Positions 10,886-21,913 of a stretch of 64,000 nucleotides of DNA are shown here, one piece after another. The notes beneath the pieces were generated by a model. It saw nothing but the letters and a program-made list of their open reading frames with translations, ran no database searches and was not told the DNA's origin. Origin of the DNA: Megamerina dolium (taxonomy: Eukaryota > Arthropoda > Insecta > Diptera > Megamerinidae). The stretch's first letter is position 1; each line of letters starts with the position of its first letter. The position numbers were made by a program, and so were the translations under genes. The stretch is from positions 41,802,751-41,866,750 of the forward strand of contig OY978530.1 in the NCBI GenBank assembly GCA_963854835.1. Reading direction: 5' to 3'.

Positions 10886-11176
10886 AGGTTAGGTTAGGTT
10901 GGGTTAGAGCGGCCGCCCTCTCTGATGAGAGGGAGCGCACATAGGCCAGAATTAGGCCCGTTGTGATACCGTCGCACGGATTTTTCCTTTACCTAGCTAC
11001 TCGCTGAACCAACCGGAACGTTGAATGAATTTTAGGAGATTAAGAATATCAATCTGGGATAGTTGGGCTAGGTCACTCAAATGGTAGTGTCCTAGGAATT
11101 TTTTTTGATTTTTGCATAAAGCGGGGCAGGTGCATAGCAGATGTGCAGCTCTGCACATCTGAATATTGGCTGTCGC

Positions 11177-11548
11177 TCAAGATGCAGATGAAAACACACT
11201 ACAGTGGTCCGGCAGGCGGAAAGAAATATTAAGGTTGAATGATTCGGAATACACACCTGCTAGCACCTTTCCATTAAGCTTAGAGCCATCAGTAAAGATG
11301 AGAGTATAATTTGGCATGAATCCTTCCGCCTCCCAGGTGAACCTATCAGGGAAGGAGGTTAGCAATTTCTGTTCAAAGGTATATGTCGGCTTGATATAAT
11401 CAAGTGACGTTTCAATATTAAAAGTTTCCAGTATGCTAGCATGTCCGAAGGACTTTGATGTCCATTGGTGCAGGCCAGTAAGGCGTAAAGCAAAATTGGC
11501 CGCCAGCTGCTTACCAAGTAAGTCAAGCGGAGTAAGATGTAGAAGCAC
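11177..11548 (-). pseudogene. LINE L1: RNase H domain and preceding linker
   Basis: The C-terminal part of ORF2 contains an RNase H1-like start, YTLIFTDGSKLNGK...AGVYSES, with the first acidic residue of the active site in FTDGSK. The domain is cut at the stop near 11,177, well short of a full RNase H. The upstream linker aligns with the region between RT thumb and RNase H. Confidence 0.7.
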
Positions 11549-11642
11549 TTCTAGTGCTAACGTTGGAGTTGTTCTCAGTGCTCCTGTTATTAAAATACAA
11601 GCCGCTCTTTGTATTTTTTCAAGGGGCCTGACATGGGAGGAC

Positions 11643-12077
11643 TTAGTAAGTGCTCAAACAAACAATTTTCGGTTGCATACCCCACTTTTTCCCTATTGCT
11701 TTTTTACAGGCATAGAGTGCAGTGCTGGCTTTCTCAACCCTACAAGTGATGTTTTTCTTCCAGTTTAGTTTTCGGTCTAGGACTATTCCTATATAATGGG
11801 TTTCTTCTAGCAGAATTAATGGGACACCCCCTAGAGTGGGATCGTTTATGAGTGGTGTTTTATGCTTTGTGGAGAACAAAATCAGCTCAGTTTTTTGTCG
11901 GTTCGCATTTAAGCTCCTATCCTCAGCCCATTTTGATAACATATTAAGATTGATTTGAATAATGTCCCTTAGTATTTCCGGAAATTTTCCAGCCACCAAC
12001 AAGACAACGTCATCGGCATAAGCAATCACTCCGCACCCCTTCCTCTCTATTTCCCGTAGTAGTTCGTTAACTACCAA
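11643..12077 (-). pseudogene. LINE L1: RT catalytic box and thumb
   Basis: Contains CGVIAYADDVVLLVAG, the intact YADD box of RT, and the thumb motif HYIGIVLDRKLNWKKNI. The frame differs from the upstream RT piece (12,103-12,792), so a frameshift lies near 12,090. Confidence 0.8.
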
Positions 12078-12102
12078 GTTCCATAGAACAGGGGAGAGTA
12101 CC

Positions 12103-12792
12103 TTACCTTCTTACACGTTTCGTGATGGTAGATCCACCCAGCTCGGATGTAATGAGTCTATCTTTCAATAGCCGTTCTATCCATCTGCTAAGCGTTACCT
12201 CCACCCCGAGTCGTGCAAGAGCCTCCGTGATTGCTCTGGGCTGAACATTGTTGAAGGTACCTTCAATATCCGTGAAAGCCACTAGGACAAATTCTTTATT
12301 ATGAAGAGATTTCTCCACAATTGAAACTAACGCATGTAGCGCTGTTTCAACGGACTTTCCCTTTGTGTATGCATGTTGAGAAGGAGACAGCATGTCGCTG
12401 TTTATGGTGTATCTTAGATGGATGTCTAGTAATCTTTCCAGTGTTTTGAGTAAGAATGACGATAGACTAATTGGTCTAAAGTCCTTTGGGCTTGTATGGC
12501 AGCTCTTTTCAGCCTTAGGTATGAAGACAACTTTGACTTGTCTCCAGAGTTTTGGAATATAGCCAAGGCTTATGCAGGCAATGAAAATCTGCTTTAGCCA
12601 TGGAAGAATGAGTTTGGCTACCTGTTGTAGCTGTGCTGGAATTATCCTGTCAGGTCCAGGGGATTTGTAAGGCTTGAACGTGTTTATCGCCCAAGTAATC
12701 TTCTCCGATGCAATTATTGAATAGTCTAATGGTAATGACTTGTAATCAAGCGGGGTTTCAGTTTCAGACGGATTGTTTGGGGAAATGTGCAT
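12103..12792 (-). pseudogene. LINE L1: RT N-terminal and palm region
   Basis: Blocks in order: TFKPYKSPGPDRIIPAQLQ, WRQVKVVFIPKAEK, KDFRPISLSSFLLKTLERL, QHAYTKGKSVETALH and AFTDIEGTFNNV, the last holding the first catalytic Asp. It ends just before the GVPQG box. It overlaps the endonuclease frame at 12,764-12,792, indicating a frameshift there. Confidence 0.85.
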
Positions 12793-13705
12793 TTACTAGC
12801 ATTTGCAGCGTTTCAGTAGAGGTTGTGGTCCACATTCCATCTGGTTTGACCAGAACACTTGAAGTATGGGGTGATTTAGAATGGACTTTCCTAAGTCTTG
12901 AAGTCTCAGAAGCGTCTTTTATATCACTGCAGAAGCTCTTCCAGGCTTCCCTTTGGCATTTCCTGAGGTTGTATTTATAAGTTCTGAGGGCCGATTTATA
13001 ACCCGCCCAATCTGACTCTAGGTGAGAGCTTTTAGCACAATTGAAGAGCTTGCGACAGTCTTTTCTCAAACTGTCGAGCTCCTGGTTCCACCATGGAGGT
13101 TTACTTTTCCCCCATTTCTTACGAATCGGACAGGACAACTTGAATGCCTTGTTGAGAGTTTTTGTGAGGCAGTAGACTGTGGCGTCTATCTGATTTATGT
13201 TAGTTATAGTCGAAGGAGCTACGGGTAGATTAGAACTAACTGACTCCCTGAAACGTGACCAGTTTGTCTTTTTTGGGTTTCTAAAAACCACTGGAGTAGG
13301 AAGTTTAAAATCTATGGCAAACTGTATGTATCTATGATCAGAGAAGGAGTGCTGATCCAATACTCTCCAGTTTCTTATATGGTCTACAATGCCTTCGGTG
13401 GCAAGAGTTAAGTCTAGAATCTCCTGCCTATTTTTTGTTATGAAAGTTGGGGTCTCACCCCTGTTACACACTAGAAGGTTTGTTGTAAGGATATAATTAA
13501 ACAGTGACTCACCTCTGTCGTTAATATCCCTGCTATCCCAGATTGTATGGTGCGCGTTGGCGTCGCATCCTATTATGAGTCCAGCCCTGGACTTTTGGGC
13601 ATCTTCTATTAGATGTTTGAGATTGCTTGGTGGTGGTGATTCCAGGTGGTCGTGCGCGAGTAGGCTGATGCAAACCAGCAGCATGTACCTATATTCTCTG
13701 CGCAT
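12764..13705 (-). pseudogene. LINE L1: apurinic-type endonuclease and linker
   Basis: About 313 codons. The central and C-terminal AP-endonuclease blocks are visible: GLIIGCDANAHHTIW (Asp/Asn/His catalytic set), CNRGETPTFI, and SFSDHRYIQF (terminal SDH). The N-terminal endonuclease strand with the first Asn and Glu is absent or out of frame. A basic linker leading to RT follows (WWNQELDSLRKDCRKLF). Confidence 0.85.
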
Positions 13706-13813
13706 ACCACCGTCGTATCTAAATTGCTTTAATTACAGAGTGAAAGAAAGGTTATTGATTTTCTTAGGAGTATGCAGGCCCTAGGTCTACCTGTGTTACG
13801 CTTGTATATTAGG

Positions 13814-13996
13814 TTATATCCGATATACTCGTAGGTTGATCCTCGAAAAACAATAGTTTATGTACCCACCGGATTTCGCAAGGGGTACCAGGGACTCTTG
13901 GTTGACGATTATAGTCGCCGTACGGTACGTTCCTTTCTTCTCCTCATCCAACTTGGCTATTCGCCAGTTGTGTGTTGGGAGGGTAGGATTACACAT
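13814..13996 (-). pseudogene. LINE L1: ORF1 C-terminus
   Basis: A short open stretch ends in the ATIIVNQESLVPLAKSGGYI...LRVYRI block, which I read as the end of an I/LOA-type ORF1 protein. The rest of ORF1 is missing and the next upstream sequence is 5' UTR. Confidence 0.5.
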
Positions 13997-14411
13997 CTTT
14001 ATATTTTTGATAATAATGGCCGGGTCACTAGGTTCCGCTGGGATCCAGGCAGAGGTGCGCGGCCTACTCGGGATAGCGTCTCTCTTGCAGCTGAGCTATT
14101 TTTTAACCTGGGCCCCCAGCCAGGCTGATTCTCGGCACGGGTCGTATGACACCTTAATCCGGCCAATGGGTAAGGGAAAGTGGGTGGGAAAAAGGGGTGG
14201 TGCAGGAACCTCTTTCCTATGGAAGGCTTGCAAGCTCGAAAGCCCATCCGAGCCTACAAAACAATCCTTAGCTAACCGCCTCAAGGCGGTCATTTCCAGC
14301 TGGCACCCGCGGGGAGGGTTTGGAAGAGGATTTTTGCCGGCCAAATTAAAATAGCTTCTGCACAAAAGATCTTCAGGTCGCGGTGCATCATAGCCTTAAT
14401 AATAATTAAAA

Positions 14412-14554
14412 TATGTTGCGACTCAAGTCTGATTAAGAATCACTATACAAACAAATTTAAATTAAATTTCGCAATATATCGAATTAAAAGCAATATTCCA
14501 AAAATAAATTTTGGTTGTTTTATGACGCATATTTCATGTCACAAATAATATTTA
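14412..14554 (+). pseudogene. Older LINE RT thumb fragment (right half of a split target)
   Basis: Starts with a diverged copy of the ATGTTGCGACTCAA block found at 10,837-10,885. It continues as a thumb-like frame (LNFAIYRIKSNIPKINF) and then joins the mitochondrial fragment. Confidence 0.5.
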
Positions 14555-14764
<210 letters not shown>

Positions 14765-14948
14765 AAATTTTGCTTGCTTTGTGAAATGCACAAAAAATAA
14801 GGCGAAGGCTTGAAAAAACAATGATTAAAAACATTTTAACTTTGCCACAACTAACAATTATGTAATAGACTTCATTAATTTATTAATTATATGTAAATAG
14901 GTTTAATATTAAGAAAATCTATTTTGAAAACACTAATTACTGTATATA

Positions 14949-16574
14949 CAGTGAGCGACAAAAGTCTACATACGGCGACCATTTCGGCTATCTGACATGT
15001 CCAAAAGCATAATGAAAAGAAGTAATGTTGCAATTTTGTTTTAAATATGTTTTTATCATTACATAGCAAAAATTATCTTATTTCAATAAAAACTTAACAA
15101 GTTATTAACATAAAACGAAAAAAATTCAATGACAAAAGTCTACATACGGCGCGAATTCCACGCTTCTTTTTTGTTGTGTGTTGCGGCGCAATAACGGGAA
15201 AGTACCGCTAGTTACATTTTGCTGTTTTGCTTGGTAATAGACATACTTGGATTGCATTTAGTTGTATTTTGGCTGTTTCCAGAAGTTCGTGGTTGTGACA
15301 ATGGCTTCCCGTAAAGAAATATCAATTGATTTGCGAAACTTAGTAGTAAAGTATAGAAATGAAAACAAATCGTAAGGTGAAATATCAAGCTTATTAAATT
15401 TAACAAAATCAACAGTTCAAACAATACTCAATAACTACAAAAAAACGAATAGTCTTGAAAATAAACCGCGTAGTGGTCGCCCAAAGAAGCTGAGTCGCAG
15501 AGATGTATCGTTCATTTTGAAAGAAGTGGATCAAAATCCGAAAGTGGCAGGCACTAAGTTGGCCGCAGAGCTAGCAACTAGGTCAAATACAAATGTGCAT
15601 CCACGAACAGTTCAAAGAGCCTTGAATAATAATGGGTTTCACAGCAGAACTCCGCGTAGGAAAACGTATATAAGTGAAAAATATCGCAAACTTCGTTTGG
15701 AATTCGCGCAAAAGCATTTAGACAAGGGAATTGATTTCTGGAAACGAGTATTATTTACAGATGAGTCAAAATACAATTTATTTGGAAGTGACGGTAGAGC
15801 CAAAATTTGGAGAAAACCAAATACCGCAATGAACCCGAAACACTTAGTTCCTACGGTGAAGCATGGCGGTGGGATTGTAATGGTTTGGGGCGCTGTCGCT
15901 GCATCTGGAGTTGGAAATTTGGTATTTGTGGAGGGTAACATGGATCGCTTTCAATATAAATCTATTTTGAAACAAAACTTAAAAGCATCGGTTGATAAAC
16001 TATGCCTTGGTGAGAGTTGGATCTTCCAACAGGATAGCGATCTAAAACATACCGCCCACATCGTGAGGGACTGGCTGCTTTACTACGCTCCACGACAACT
16101 GTATTCACCTCCTCAAAGCCCAGACTTAAATATTATTGAACACGTTTGGGAGCTTTTGGAGCGGAAGATACGGAAACATCACATTACTAGTGCCCTAGTA
16201 CTAAAAGAGAAGCTGCAACAGGAATGGCAACAAATAACGGCCCTTGAAATCGAAAATTTAGTCGTTTCAATGCCCCGACGTTTGCAAGCAGTTATAGATG
16301 CTCAACCAAATATTAAACGACGACTTATTTTAACTTTTAGTGCCTTATCAAAGTATTTCCTTTTGATTTTCAAATCGTACGTAGACTTTTGTCATTGAAT
16401 TTTTTTCGTTTTATGTTAATAACTTGTTAAGTTTTTAATGAAATAAGATAATTTTTGCTATGTAATAATAAAAACATCTATAAACAAAATTGCATCATTA
16501 CTTCTTTTCATTATGCTTTTGGACATGTCAGATAGCAGAAATGGCCGCCGTACGTAGACTTTTGTCGCTCACTG
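14949..16574 (+). mobile_element. Tc1-like transposon with IR/DR ends
   Basis: 1,626 bp between TA dinucleotides (14,947-14,948 and 16,575-16,576). The terminal inverted repeats are about 205 bp (14,949-15,153 and 16,371-16,574). Each arm holds two directly repeated copies of ACAAAAGTCTACATACGGCG: outer at about 14,957 and inner at about 15,133, mirrored at about 16,376 and 16,546. This is the inverted-repeat/direct-repeat layout of Tc1 elements such as Sleeping Beauty. The arms are still very similar, so the copy is fairly young, but the transposase has a stop. Confidence 0.95.
15301..16398 (+). pseudogene. Tc1 transposase (DD34E) with one in-frame stop
   Basis: ATG at 15,301 opens a 366-codon frame ending at 16,398, interrupted only by TAA at 15,373-15,375 (codon 25). 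The N-terminal paired-like DNA-binding helices span roughly codons 5-110, with a GRPKKLS hook at about codons 60-66. Catalytic residues are Asp in FTDESK, Asp in FQQDSD, and Glu in LNIIEHVW; 34 residues separate the last two, giving DD34E. The glycine-rich box is KHGGGIVMVWG. The stretch downstream of the stop, from 15,517, would lack the first DNA-binding helices. The copy is probably inactive unless the stop is read through. Confidence 0.93.
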
Positions 16575-16576
16575 TA

Positions 16577-17155
16577 TATAAAATTAGAAATAATGGCGCA
16601 TATTCATAGTCGTCTTCAGTTACAGCTTACGTATGTATATACTTTATTTAAGCGACTACTTCATAGTCATTTATAAACGATTTAGTATCGACTCATCTCC
16701 TTAGTTGCAACTAGAAATAAAGTAACAGCCCAAGTCTAAGCCAAGTTAAGTCGATACCAAAGCGACATTTGTAAAAGCTGACAAAACGAAACAATTTTAA
16801 ATAAATAAAAGTTGAAGCAAACTGTGACATTTTAGAAGATAAAAGAAGATAACTGTAAGTAGGATTATCAAAAATACACATAGAAGAATTGCATCTGAAA
16901 AATTTAATTCCATCTCCCAGTGGAGCAGACCAAATTAATAAGACAGAACTTACATTTTTCAATCTATCGCGTTTTCCAAGTGTTATTGATTGAACGCACG
17001 TTCTCATCAAATGCCCCACAAGAAATAAAAGAAACAGTATGGTTTGTCATTTCAGAAATTGTATAGCTTAAGTGTAGAAATGCGTATATCGACCATAAAT
17101 CCTAATAATTAATTTTAACACAATTGTATCCATCTTCTGTCTCTGCAGCTTTTTA
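16577..17155. other. Spacer, no recognised feature
   Basis: AT-rich. No reading frame resembles a known family, and no repeat or element end is visible. Confidence 0.4.
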
Positions 17156-17312
17156 CAAAGAGAATAGGGACGCCCTATCCTCATATGGATTGATGGAGTT
17201 GACGACGATGCTGAAAACTTGGGGGTTCGATAACGGGGAACCAGGCGCAAAATAGCAGATACTACTGCAGGCGAAGACCCGACCGGGGTTGTCCAATCAA
17301 CTATGATGGTGA
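17156..17312 (+). pseudogene. LINE ORF2 C-terminal scrap
   Basis: One frame gives RIGRPY...WIDGVDDDAENLGVR, the signature GRP..RW.DGV..DA..LG tail of RTE-like LINE ORF2, followed in another frame by a RPGLSNQL-like end. It is very short and of low information content. Confidence 0.5.
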
Positions 17313-17635
17313 TCATGGAACAAAACTATTCCTGGAGTAATGATGTTTTTAGGAACACATTTCATATTAAAGCTTAAGAATAAGTAATGCAAAAGAAAAT
17401 TTACTTGTGAAATTACTTTTGAAACAGTTTCCAGTTCAATTTAGAAAATGGCCTTACAGTCGGCTGGGGCCGACCAAATTATAACCTGCACATGTAGATA
17501 TATAAAAATAATGATTTCTGACTATAACACTAAACTACACCTGAAACATTGTTGACCTGTGCGAAATATTTTGTAAGTTATGGGTGTTCTAAAGTTCAAG
17601 ATAATTCCGAGGCTTTGTAATGGAGCTATATAAAA

Positions 17636-18470
17636 AGTGGGCGTAGCGTGTCTCTTTCTTGTAAATCTAATTATCTTTCCAATATTAATCCACACCTTAC
17701 ATTGGGTTGTCTTACTCTGAATAGTTCGTAAGTTATAGCGGTTTGGTTTTTTTAGTTTTCGCAACTTTGTATGATAGCCCCATTAAGAAGTGGGCGTTGC
17801 ATGCTGATTTCATACCAAATTATTTCCGATCAAGACATTAATCCAAGTGTTAATTGTGATTGCTCTAGCCAAAAAAACTGCCAAAGTTACAACGGTTTAA
17901 ATTTAAAAGAAATTCAATCATTTTGTGTGGGAGCTACTATAAACAGTGGCCGTGGTTTGTCCATTCCTTGTAGATCTAGTTATCCTTATAATGCTAATTC
18001 ACACCTTAGATATGATTGTTCTACGCTGAATAGTTTGTAAGTTATGTCGTTTAAAAGTTTTAGTTTCATTTCCTCGACTTTGTTCTAGGTTGCTCTAGGC
18101 AGAAAACTGCTGTTTAATTTTAAAAGAAATTCGGTCATTTAATATAAACAGTGGGCATGGTTCGCCCATTTCTTGTAAATATGGTTATCTTTACAATAGT
18201 AATCCACAATATAAATACAATCCTATATTATATAGTTTGAAGTTATGTTGCTTAAATTTTGAGTTTAATTTCCTCCACTTTGTATGGGAGCTGCGTAAAC
18301 AAGTGGGTGTGGCTTGCTGATTTTACGCCATTTTCAACTATCATATTAATCTAAGTGTCAAATATGGTTTTCTTAGACGGAAGATTGATGAAGTTGCGGC
18401 GATTGAAATTTAAAAGAAATTCTGTCATATGGGAGCTAAGATGAAAAGGGGGCGTAGCTCTCTCATTTAT
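17636..18470 (+). repeat. Degenerate tandem array of ~150-200-bp units
   Basis: Six diverged units each begin near GTGGGCGT(A/T)G(C/G) (about 17,636; 17,791; 17,947; 18,150; 18,303; 18,450). They alternate between a type with CTTGTAAATCTAGTTATCTT and ATTAATCCACACC blocks and a type with GCTGATTTCA. TTTAAAAGAAATTC and TTTGTATGGGAGCT blocks recur between starts. Family A copy A3 is inserted just beyond it. Confidence 0.65.
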
Positions 18471-18521
18471 TACGTAGCAGTATAATATGTACGTCTCAAA
18501 TATTGTTGTCACAGATGATAT

Positions 18522-18959
18522 TGTAACGAGTATCGATAGTTGATTACTCATCACTATTGTGACTGGCACTATTGGCAGCATCGAAACGAATGTCAACAAA
18601 AAGAAATGAGCGATAACCAGAACAAGCCAACGAGAAAGGAAGAGAAGAATCTCGATAAAGGAAGATTCTGGGGTGTTGCCAACAGAGTATAAATAGAGCC
18701 AGTGTTGAGTATTAACAATCAATCTACTTCCGAACGTGATTGCGAAAACATTGATACAGAGGCAAAAGTTGCAAGTACATTTAAGTGTTATAGTAAATAG
18801 TTGATTGTAAACAGTGTTGATTGTAAATAGAGATTATTAAATAAATTGTTGCTGTATATAGTTGTACAAAATAAGTGTTGCAGTTATCATTAACAGAATC
18901 CAGTGATCGAACAAGGTAATTCAAATAGAATTAAACGCTCACAGAATAAAAACGTAACA
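18522..18959 (+). repeat. Family A 5' LTR (A3)
   Basis: TGTAACGAGTATCGAT...ACGTAACA. TATAAATA at 18,688-18,695 is the core promoter. AATAAA-type signals lie in TTAAATAAATTG near 18,839 and in the terminal AGAATAAAAACG. It is read as identical to the 3' LTR. Confidence 0.95.
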
Positions 18960-18960
18960 A

Positions 18961-18980
18961 TTGGTGTCAGAAGTGGGATT
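18961..18980 (+). promoter_or_regulatory. Primer-binding site, tRNA-Leu type
   Basis: TTGGTGTCAGAAGTGGGATT starts 2 nt after the LTR. TGGTGTCAGAAGTGGGAT is complementary to the 3' end of an insect tRNA-Leu including CCA. The tRNA identity is from general knowledge and was not searched. Confidence 0.75.
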
Positions 18981-18988
18981 CTGTAAAG

Positions 18989-20023
18989 ATGGTGAAAATT
19001 GACCAACTAAAAGTGGACCAGCTTAAAAAGCTGTTGGTAGAGATGAATCTATCGTCATCAGGTGCAAAGGCGGAACTGCTGGTGAGGCTGAGGCAAGCTA
19101 TGGAGGCTAAGGGAATTAACGTAGAAGAACATGAGTTCTTCGAGGAAGCCGATATACAAGCAGTCGTACACGCTGAGGAAGAAAGCAAGATAGATTCGAG
19201 TGGTCAACTAATGAAACTCATGAAATCCATGATGCAACAACAGCAGCAGCAACTGCAAGGAATTAATGCGAAGTTACAAGAAAATGCGTCTCGCATTGAC
19301 TCCAAGTTTCAAGAACATTCGGTACGTCAAGAAAACGCTATGGGAGAGTTCCAGAAAACAATTGACTCCAAGTTTCAAGAACATTCGGCTGAATTGCGTA
19401 TGGAAATTCAAGAACATTCGGCTCGCCAAGAACACGTCATCGAAAATCTACAAAAAGGAATTGAACTTAGATTTCAGGAAATTTCCGGAACCATTAATGA
19501 AAAGGTCACGGATTTAAAGGAACATGTAGATGATTTGGAAGATAAGTTCGAGAAATTACAGCACGATCTCAACCAACTAAAAATAAATGGACCAGCCACA
19601 TCAGTGATTCGAGATTCAAGCACAATCAAACTAAAGCCACCAACATTTGACGGAAGCACGCCATTCAATATCTTCAAGCTTCAATTCGAGACAACAGCTT
19701 CGAAGAATCAATGGGATGATAGCGACAAGACTGCTGCTTTAATAGTCGCATTAAAAGGTAATGCTTCCGAGGTGTTACAGATGATTCCAGAGAAAGATCG
19801 TGGTTGCTATCAGTCACTGATGGACACACTCCAGCGAAAATATGGAAATGAATACAAGAGTCAATTACATCGAGTTGAATTGAGATCGCGAGTGCAACGG
19901 AGTAATGAGAGCCTTCAGGAATTCGCTTCCGATATTGAGCGCTTATGTCATCTAGCGTTCTCCGGTAATTCGGAAGTTTGTCGAAAATATAAAAATAGAG
20001 GCATTCATAGATGGTATACGTGA
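18989..20023 (+). pseudogene. Gag of copy A3, frameshifted
   Basis: 344 codons. Residues 3-38 form a SAP-like motif (KIDQLKVDQLKKLL...KAELLVRLR), a nucleic-acid-binding fold not usually part of Gag. An acidic patch and a Gln run follow. Residues ~95-200 form a coiled coil with repeated DSKFQEHS units. The capsid-like region starts with LKPPTFDGSTPFNIF, and a DDSDKTAALIVALKGNA...Y.SLMDTLQRKYG block follows. A 2-nt deletion near 19,990 relative to copy A1 throws the frame into a stop. The CCHC part continues in the next frame. Confidence 0.85.
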
Positions 20024-20048
20024 TGGAGAGACAAAGCGTGCCCTAGTC

Positions 20049-21875
20049 ATGTCACCCAGGAATACTTATGCCGAAACAGTCAGTAGTGCCTTGACGTTTG
20101 AAGCCGCCAGTTTGATGTGCCGACCAATGCCACGGGTACGCCAACTAGAAACAGAAACAGCAGATCTGGTTGAAGCAGTGTGTCAGGCATTCAAATCTGT
20201 AGTGCAGCCTGAAGGAAGAACAACAGGTCGACGCGAAAACAAATTTACTGGTAAGTGCTTTATTTGCGACAAACGAGGGCATATAGCTCGTGATTGCAAT
20301 CAATCGAATATGAAGCCTAAAGGAAGAACAAGGAATCAACACAAAAATAAATTTACCGGTAAGTGCTTCATATGCCATCGAAGAGGACACATGGCGCGTA
20401 ATTGTCGGCTACAATGCAAGCAACAAAGATCGAATTCACCAGGACAACGAAAGGAAGATTGTGATGTCATTCATCGTGGTAAAGCTGTTACTCCATATCA
20501 TCGTATTTGCACCGTAGATAGTAAACATTGTTCTCGGGTAGGAAGCCAGAATCACATTGTTAAGCTACGACTTACGAATGTATTGTCGGAAGAGTCATGG
20601 AAAACCGAACGAGTTCAAGAAGATCAGCGGAACGACCCAGATCTCGCAAAGATTATGGAATATAAGGAGCAGGGCATACGTCCAGATTGGCAAGAAATGG
20701 CTAATGAGAGTCCAATAACGAAGGCATACTGGGCGCAGTGGCAAAGCCTGCACTTACGAGACGGATGTTTATTCCGAACATGGGAAAGTGAAGATGGAAA
20801 AATCACTTATGATCTGCTAGTGGTACCCAAGGCAAGAATAAATGAAGTGATAGCTGAGTATCACAATGCCTCCAGTGGAGGGCATTTGGGAATCACCAAA
20901 ACCGTCGAGAAAATAAAGAAACGATTTTATTGGGTTGGATGTCATGACCATGTCGCTGATTGGATTCGGAAATGTAAGCAATGTGCAATGGCCAAAGGTC
21001 CCACTAAGAAAAGTCGAGGTAAGATGCACCAATACACCGTGGGTGCTCCATTCGAGCGAATTGCTATGGACATAGCTGGACCATTTCCAATAAGCAACGC
21101 AGGAAACAAGTATGTTCTGGTGGTTATAGATTACTTCAGTAAATGGCCTGAAGTATACCCCATTCCAAATCAAGAAGCTAGTACCGTTGCGGATGTATTC
21201 GTCAACCAATGGATTACTCGTTTTGGTGTACCGATGGAATTACACTCAGACCAAGGTCGAAATTTCGAATCAGTTGTATTCCAAGAGATATGCCGTAAGC
21301 TGGGTATATACAAAACTCGTACAACACCTTTGCATCCACAATCTGATGGCATGGTAGAACGATTTAACCGTACCTTGGAGGAATATTTGAGAAAAGTCGT
21401 AGATAAATACCAAAGAGACTGGGATGTACATATACCAATGTTCCTCATGGCATATCGATGCGCACAACATGATACGACGGCTACTACACCGGCAATGGCA
21501 ATTTTTGGAAACGAGTTAAGACTGCCAGCTGATTTAAAATTTGGAGTTGTAACACCAACGAGATCAACCGAAGGTAATTATACTAGCGAAAAGCGGGAAC
21601 AGTTGGATGAAGTACATCAGTTCATCAGAGAGCGGTCGCAGATGATAAGCGATAAGATGAAGGCCAGGTATGACTTGAAAGCAAATTCAAAAGGGTTCTA
21701 TGAAGGAGAGCTTGTAATGCTTCATAATCCACAACGAAAGAAAGGCCTGTCCCCTAAACTACAGACTCATTGGGAAGGCACATTCAACGGGCACATTCAA
21801 CGTGCCTGGAATAAAAGAGCAAAGTTTAAAGTAGTGCACTTAGAGCGACTTGCGCCATATCGAGGGGAAGTATAA
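20049..21875 (+). pseudogene. Gag C-terminus fused to integrase by deletion (copy A3)
   Basis: 608 codons, open throughout. It starts within Gag, then has two CCHC knuckles (CFICDKRGHIARDC; CFICHRRGHMARNC) that sit in a ~100-bp tandem duplication. The frame then passes without protease, RT or RNase H into the integrase zinc-binding domain (EYHNASSGGHLGI...CKQC) and core (Asp in MDIAGPF, Asp in LHSDQGRNF, Glu in GMVERFNR). A C-terminal HNPQRKKGLSPK...HWEG module ends it, with small rearrangement near 21,780 (a duplicated GGCACATTCAACG). The catalytic residues of integrase are all present, but the fusion is a deletion product. Confidence 0.9.
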
Positions 21876-21894
21876 AAACTTGTTCGGGACGAAC

Positions 21895-21913
21895 AAGGTT
21901 AAGAGGAGGGCAG
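21895..21913 (+). promoter_or_regulatory. Polypurine tract of A3
   Basis: AGGTTAAGAGGAGGGCAG lies directly before the 3' LTR (starts 21,914). The same tract, in reverse, borders the LTR of copy A11 near 49,997-50,010. Confidence 0.75.

Larger units (their letters stand above)
10886..14411 (-). mobile_element. I/LOA-type LINE with RNase H (element L1)
   Basis: Minus-strand non-LTR retrotransposon. From its 5' side (right) to its 3' side: GC-rich 5' UTR (14,010-14,365, similar to 59,400-59,640), the last part of ORF1 (13,814-13,996), endonuclease, RT, RNase H, a 3' UTR and a tail of CCTAA-type units (10,886-10,905 on the plus strand reads as GGTTAGGTT repeats). Most of ORF1 is deleted compared with the related element at 56.1-59.65 kb. 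ORF2 is in four frames. Placement among RNase H-bearing LINEs is from domain order. LOA versus I is not resolved. Confidence 0.8.

Noticed and set aside
13860..14354. Plus-strand 164-codon frame
   Set aside because: Antisense to the 5' UTR and ORF1 end of LINE L1, with no recognised domain.
18351..18722. Minus-strand frames reading LYLYSVGNTPESSFIE (also at 21,899, 26,580, 27,025)
   Set aside because: These are antisense translations of the family A LTR U3 region, repeated because the LTR is repeated.
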